NCBI GenBank assembly: GCA_902591645.1
Contig: CACJBM010000072.1
Coordinates: forward strand, 1-8,828
Reading direction: 5' to 3'
DNA from: an uncultured Verrucomicrobiota bacterium
Lineage (GTDB): Bacteria; Verrucomicrobiota; Verrucomicrobiae; Verrucomicrobiales; DEV007
DNA length: 8,828 bases
Below are positions 6,091-8,828 of this stretch, piece after piece. The translations under genes and the position numbers were made by a program. Positions within the stretch are counted from its first letter, which is position 1. Each line of letters begins with the position of its first letter. Below the pieces are notes generated by a model, which was given only the letters and a program-made list of their open reading frames with translations, did no database searches and was not told the origin of the DNA.

Positions 6091-7482
6091 TCATTGTGTG
6101 GTTGTTGTGGGTTTTGGTGTGCGACGATAACGATCAGTTAACTGGTAATGGATCTCATCAACGATCTTTTGCTCTAGTCCAGGTCGAAATGGCGCTGCCC
6201 AATCATGAAATGTCATTGCACCGCCTCCTTCATATCCACCCTCACGCAACACTCGCTCGGAAGGGATGTAACAGGGCACATCATTAGCGTAAGAGTTAAT
6301 CCATAGGCGCTCAGGATCCAATTCTTTTTTTAGTCTTAATGCGTAATCGACAACAACTTCTCCACCAAGAAAGACGATAGCGAGGCTATCACCAAAGCTC
6401 CACGTCTGAACCGGCAATGGGACTTTTGTTTTTATTAGTTCACCGCGATCGAGACGATTTAAATTAACCCTAGCGTGAAAGCCAATTGTTCCTCCACGAT
6501 CCGTGTCACGTAAGGCGCGGCGCTCCCACTCTGCTCGGCTTGGGAGTGGGGCCAGGTGTAAATCAACGTTAGAGAACATTATGTTCAGCGTTCCAGATAC
6601 GGGGCGTAATTTCTGTTGTAAAAGTGTCGCTACCTTAGTTCCAATTTCATCTCCATGAGTCGCTGCGATTTCATCTTGAGTTCCTTTAACTCGGACCGGA
6701 TTCGAATCGGCTCCACAACCTGCCGATACAAGGGCGATGGTGCCTGGGTGCTGTCGTTGAATGCTTTCCTGAGCATATCCGGCCCAATCCCCGCTGATTT
6801 GGTTATGAGAAAGCGTTGTGCAATGACACGCATAGCTAAGATAAACCGCACGTAATTTTCCGGCCAGATCTTTAGCAACCATAACAGGTAGATCATGGTC
6901 AACTGGCCCTCCATTGGTGCGCCGATTAATAGCAAATGAGGCTTTGCTTTTGGCCCATGACAGGTGAGCTGGTTGCGAATTTTTGAATGCATCTACGCCA
7001 ACCTGCTCGAGCTTATCTATTAGCTCTTTAGTGTATCGCTCGATATGTTCGAGGTGTTTTTTTGGAAGTGGATGGCAGTAGAGTGTTTTAGACATGCCGG
7101 CCAAAATAGGCCCATTGTGTGTATGAGTTGCTGTAATCGAAAGTCGGTCAGGTATTAATCCAACTCGCCGATGGAGTCGTTTTGCGACTTCGTCTCTGAG
7201 AGCGGCGGGGACCAGACAATTATCCAGCGTGATCAGTAGGGCTGGTGGACGTTTAGAACTTTGGATCATCAGTGCCTTGGCCCACAATCTTTGTACAATG
7301 CCTGTCGACTCCGTGTTACGCCCCGAATACCCACGTAATCGAATAGGGAAACCGGGAGTCACATCTACCTCCGCCGCGCCTACCTGATAGACGGCTGGGT
7401 CCTCTCCTTCTGCATTGATGCTCTGTGAATTGAATAAACAAAAACAGAGAATTAGGAGCATAGATAATGCTTTAATTTTCAT
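6091..7482 (-). CDS. Secreted neutral/alkaline ceramidase-like protein (N-terminal domain, short form)
   Basis: The 463-residue product has a signal peptide (MKIKALSMLLILCFCLFNSQ, cleavage near INA-E at 24). It then has the opening QVGAAEVDVTP (33-43) and GYSGR typical of the neutral ceramidase N-terminal family. Candidate zinc ligands are His120 and His122 in ATHTHNGP and His220 in ACHCTTLSHNQ, followed by ISGDWAGYA (229-237). Later landmarks are LGGEVVVDY (372-380) and NSYANDVPCYIPS (396-408). True ceramidases are longer and carry a C-terminal Ig-like domain, absent here. The catalytic Ser motif (GDVSPN in Pseudomonas ceramidase) appears here as GADSNP (257-262), so the nucleophile is uncertain. 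Such short paralogues are abundant in Planctomycetota and Verrucomicrobiota with unproven substrates; a zinc-dependent amide hydrolase is the best guess. The start is well fixed, because an in-frame TAG directly precedes the ATG. It ends convergent with the LRR gene. Confidence 0.88.
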   Translation of the reverse strand: MKIKALSMLLILCFCLFNSQSINAEGEDPAVYQVGAAEVDVTPGFPIRLRGYSGRNTESTGIVQRLWAKALMIQSSKRPPALLITLDNCLVPAALRDEVAKRLHRRVGLIPDRLSITATHTHNGPILAGMSKTLYCHPLPKKHLEHIERYTKELIDKLEQVGVDAFKNSQPAHLSWAKSKASFAINRRTNGGPVDHDLPVMVAKDLAGKLRAVYLSYACHCTTLSHNQISGDWAGYAQESIQRQHPGTIALVSAGCGADSNPVRVKGTQDEIAATHGDEIGTKVATLLQQKLRPVSGTLNIMFSNVDLHLAPLPSRAEWERRALRDTDRGGTIGFHARVNLNRLDRGELIKTKVPLPVQTWSFGDSLAIVFLGGEVVVDYALRLKKELDPERLWINSYANDVPCYIPSERVLREGGYEGGGAMTFHDWAAPFRPGLEQKIVDEIHYQLTDRYRRTPKPTTTTQ

Positions 7483-7571
7483 CTATTGACTCTATCAAAT
7501 GCCATACGAGTACGGCAATATGATTTACTTAACCTTATTTGCCATTCTACTGTACTTTGTAAGGATTGCTT

Positions 7572-7582
7572 GCGTGGCACGC
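7572..7582. promoter_or_regulatory. GC-rich dyad in the divergent intergenic region
   Basis: GCGTG-G-CACGC is an 11-base palindrome with one central base, between the divergent ceramidase-like and lipoprotein genes. With a one-base centre it cannot form a hairpin, so a protein-binding site is the more natural reading. It may be chance. I found no convincing -35/-10 pair for either gene in this 147-base gap (7483-7629). Confidence 0.2.
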
Positions 7583-7629
7583 GGTGGGTGGTTAATTTTT
7601 TAAATAGAAGAAGACAAGTAAAATAACCA

Positions 7630-8828
7630 ATGAACTCCTTACGACTGTTAGTTTTGTCAGTATCAATGTCACTGATTCTTGGAGGCTGTGGTGATGCTGA
7701 GCATTTGCCTTCTACCCAGACAAGCTTAGCCACAACCTATGCAAGGCCAACTTTCGAACCCATGAACCTTGAGCAATACAAGGCAGCGCACCCTAACTTG
7801 CTTGGGCTTGATTGTGGTATCGAGAAATTCTTTGATACTTTCATTAATGTCTACGGTGTAACCATTGCGGCGATGCCAAATACACCCGTTCCTGAGATCC
7901 TTCACGCAGCGAAGATCTACGCTCAACTCATCGATAATGACGAAGACTTTATTCCAGACGATCCCAAAATATACGATTTTCATAAGAAGGACACCGAAGG
8001 GCGGAATTATCTCATCGTCTTAGTTGATACTAAGGCACTGGACAATGCATGGATCGCCTACAAGCCCGGTCAGCGATTCTGGGTTCCGGCACAAGCACTT
8101 CGCCCAGGTCACTCCGGCGTCGGTCATTCGCGGGACGGCGAAATGGATATTGCAGTCGAAGAATTATTCCATAAGTACGGGAAAGCCTTCCAGAGCGTTT
8201 ACCCGAAAGATTTTGGTTTACCAGATGAGGAAGCCGGTGACACGTGGTCGTCAACCCTGTCCGACGCAATGGATATAGCGCGTGGCATTGACCGGACAGT
8301 CACGCCTGTAGATGGGAGGTGGATCTATCCGCAAGGGGCGTGGTACACGTACAACGCGACTTCATGTGGTTGGGGATGTCAACTTGATGAGTACCTGTGG
8401 CACGTCTGGGCTACGAATATTGGTTACAATGAGATGCTCACAAGACGACCTGATGGACCTAGGGAGCAGGCGAAGCCTCGTGGTTGGTGCGAGAACCTTA
8501 ACCAGGAATGGAGGCCCTGCACCAGGGAGGATCTCAAGGAAATGGATCTTGCTGCGTATAAGTTAATTAACAGCAAAGACTATAGAATGCCCACTAGAAT
8601 TCCCTTCGGCGAGTATGGTAATAACCGAGTCGAATATCACGGTTACGAAGTCGAAGTGCGACTTAATGATGGACAACGTTTTACCGTTAACCGGAACTTG
8701 GATTCAAGGCTGACCTTAAAACGTGGAAACACCTATTACTTTGATCAATCCTTAGAAACCAATGCTGAATTTCCACTCAGATTTTCCACATCCAAGGACG
8801 GTACTCATGGTGGAGGAAATGAGTATCG
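7630..8828 (+). CDS. Large lipoprotein with an unnamed marine EExxH-containing domain and a C-terminal cupredoxin-like start; 3' end missing
   Basis: I translated this frame directly: ATG 7630 opens 399 codons with no stop and runs off the right edge. Residues 1-20 are a lipoprotein signal peptide ending in LGGC (Cys20). Residues about 55-330 form a domain I have seen only in unnamed, mostly marine proteins. Its marks are AVEELFHKY (176-184, an EExxH that could bind metal), the DAMDIARG helix (212-219), PQGAWYTYNATSC (235-247), CGWGC (246-250), a W-rich segment (287-295), and YKLINSKDYRMPTRIPFGEY (310-329). From about 338 a beta-rich segment begins: LTLKRGNTYYFDQS (361-374) and FPLRFSTSKDGTHGGG (381-396). 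That is how a marine cupredoxin-like domain begins, and its copper-type ligands (YYYC..H..MGG) would lie past the edge. Enzymatic role is unknown; a surface-anchored metalloprotein is the inference. Shine-Dalgarno is weak. Confidence 0.85.
   Translation, partial: MNSLRLLVLSVSMSLILGGCGDAEHLPSTQTSLATTYARPTFEPMNLEQYKAAHPNLLGLDCGIEKFFDTFINVYGVTIAAMPNTPVPEILHAAKIYAQLIDNDEDFIPDDPKIYDFHKKDTEGRNYLIVLVDTKALDNAWIAYKPGQRFWVPAQALRPGHSGVGHSRDGEMDIAVEELFHKYGKAFQSVYPKDFGLPDEEAGDTWSSTLSDAMDIARGIDRTVTPVDGRWIYPQGAWYTYNATSCGWGCQLDEYLWHVWATNIGYNEMLTRRPDGPREQAKPRGWCENLNQEWRPCTREDLKEMDLAAYKLINSKDYRMPTRIPFGEYGNNRVEYHGYEVEVRLNDGQRFTVNRNLDSRLTLKRGNTYYFDQSLETNAEFPLRFSTSKDGTHGGGNEY

Noticed and set aside
5999..6114. 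Inverted repeat AAACCCACAA / TTGTGGGTTT as a terminator
   Set aside because: The arms (5999-6008 and 6105-6114) are 96 bases apart, the right arm lies in the ceramidase-like coding sequence, and there is no T-tract after a compact stem.
7479..7983. Minus-strand open frames in and before the right-edge lipoprotein
   Set aside because: They overlap the well-supported + strand lipoprotein and the divergent gap, and show no recognisable domain or signal.

Overview
The window looks like chromosomal DNA of a Verrucomicrobiota- or Planctomycetota-type bacterium, probably marine. This rests on protein families rather than a marker gene. It encodes a secreted SHD1-domain protein with MORN-like repeats, a BspA-type leucine-rich-repeat lipoprotein with a 'GWGDTFAGRP' tail, a short neutral-ceramidase-like secreted protein, and a lipoprotein ending in the start of a cupredoxin-like domain that I know mainly from marine bacteria and phages. 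No rRNA or taxonomic marker is present, so the phylum is an inference.

Region 1 (1-3582, + strand) is a tight three-gene operon cut by the left edge. It encodes a stand-alone adenylating enzyme like EhpF (ANL superfamily without the C-terminal domain), an aldehyde-dehydrogenase-fold acyl reductase with catalytic Cys291, and an iron-dependent alcohol dehydrogenase with all four metal ligands. Together they read as a pathway from carboxylic acid through acyl-AMP (possibly acyl-thioester) and aldehyde to primary alcohol. The substrate is unknown.

Region 2 (3671-4490) holds tRNA-Phe(GAA), then a small two-membrane-segment protein and a YbjQ/UPF0145 protein. The tRNA 3' end and its immediate downstream sequence recur imperfectly (25 of 30 bases) just after the YbjQ gene, so the pair is bracketed like a miniature tRNA-targeted island with no integrase. 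Its YbjQ gene is locally much richer in G+C than its neighbours.

Region 3 (4490-6000) begins with a perfect TATAAT between the arms of an inverted repeat. It drives a two-gene envelope operon: a secreted SHD1/MORN-like protein (A+T-rich) and, 3 bases later, the LRR lipoprotein with four exact 23-residue repeats.

Region 4 (6091-8828) holds the ceramidase-like secreted protein on the minus strand. Divergent from it is a large lipoprotein gene, 7630-8828, that runs off the right edge. Its open frame has no stop inside the window, so stop-to-stop ORF listing easily misses it. All four protein genes after 4579 are predicted to be exported, so the right half is an envelope/secretome neighbourhood, whereas the left half is cytoplasmic metabolism.
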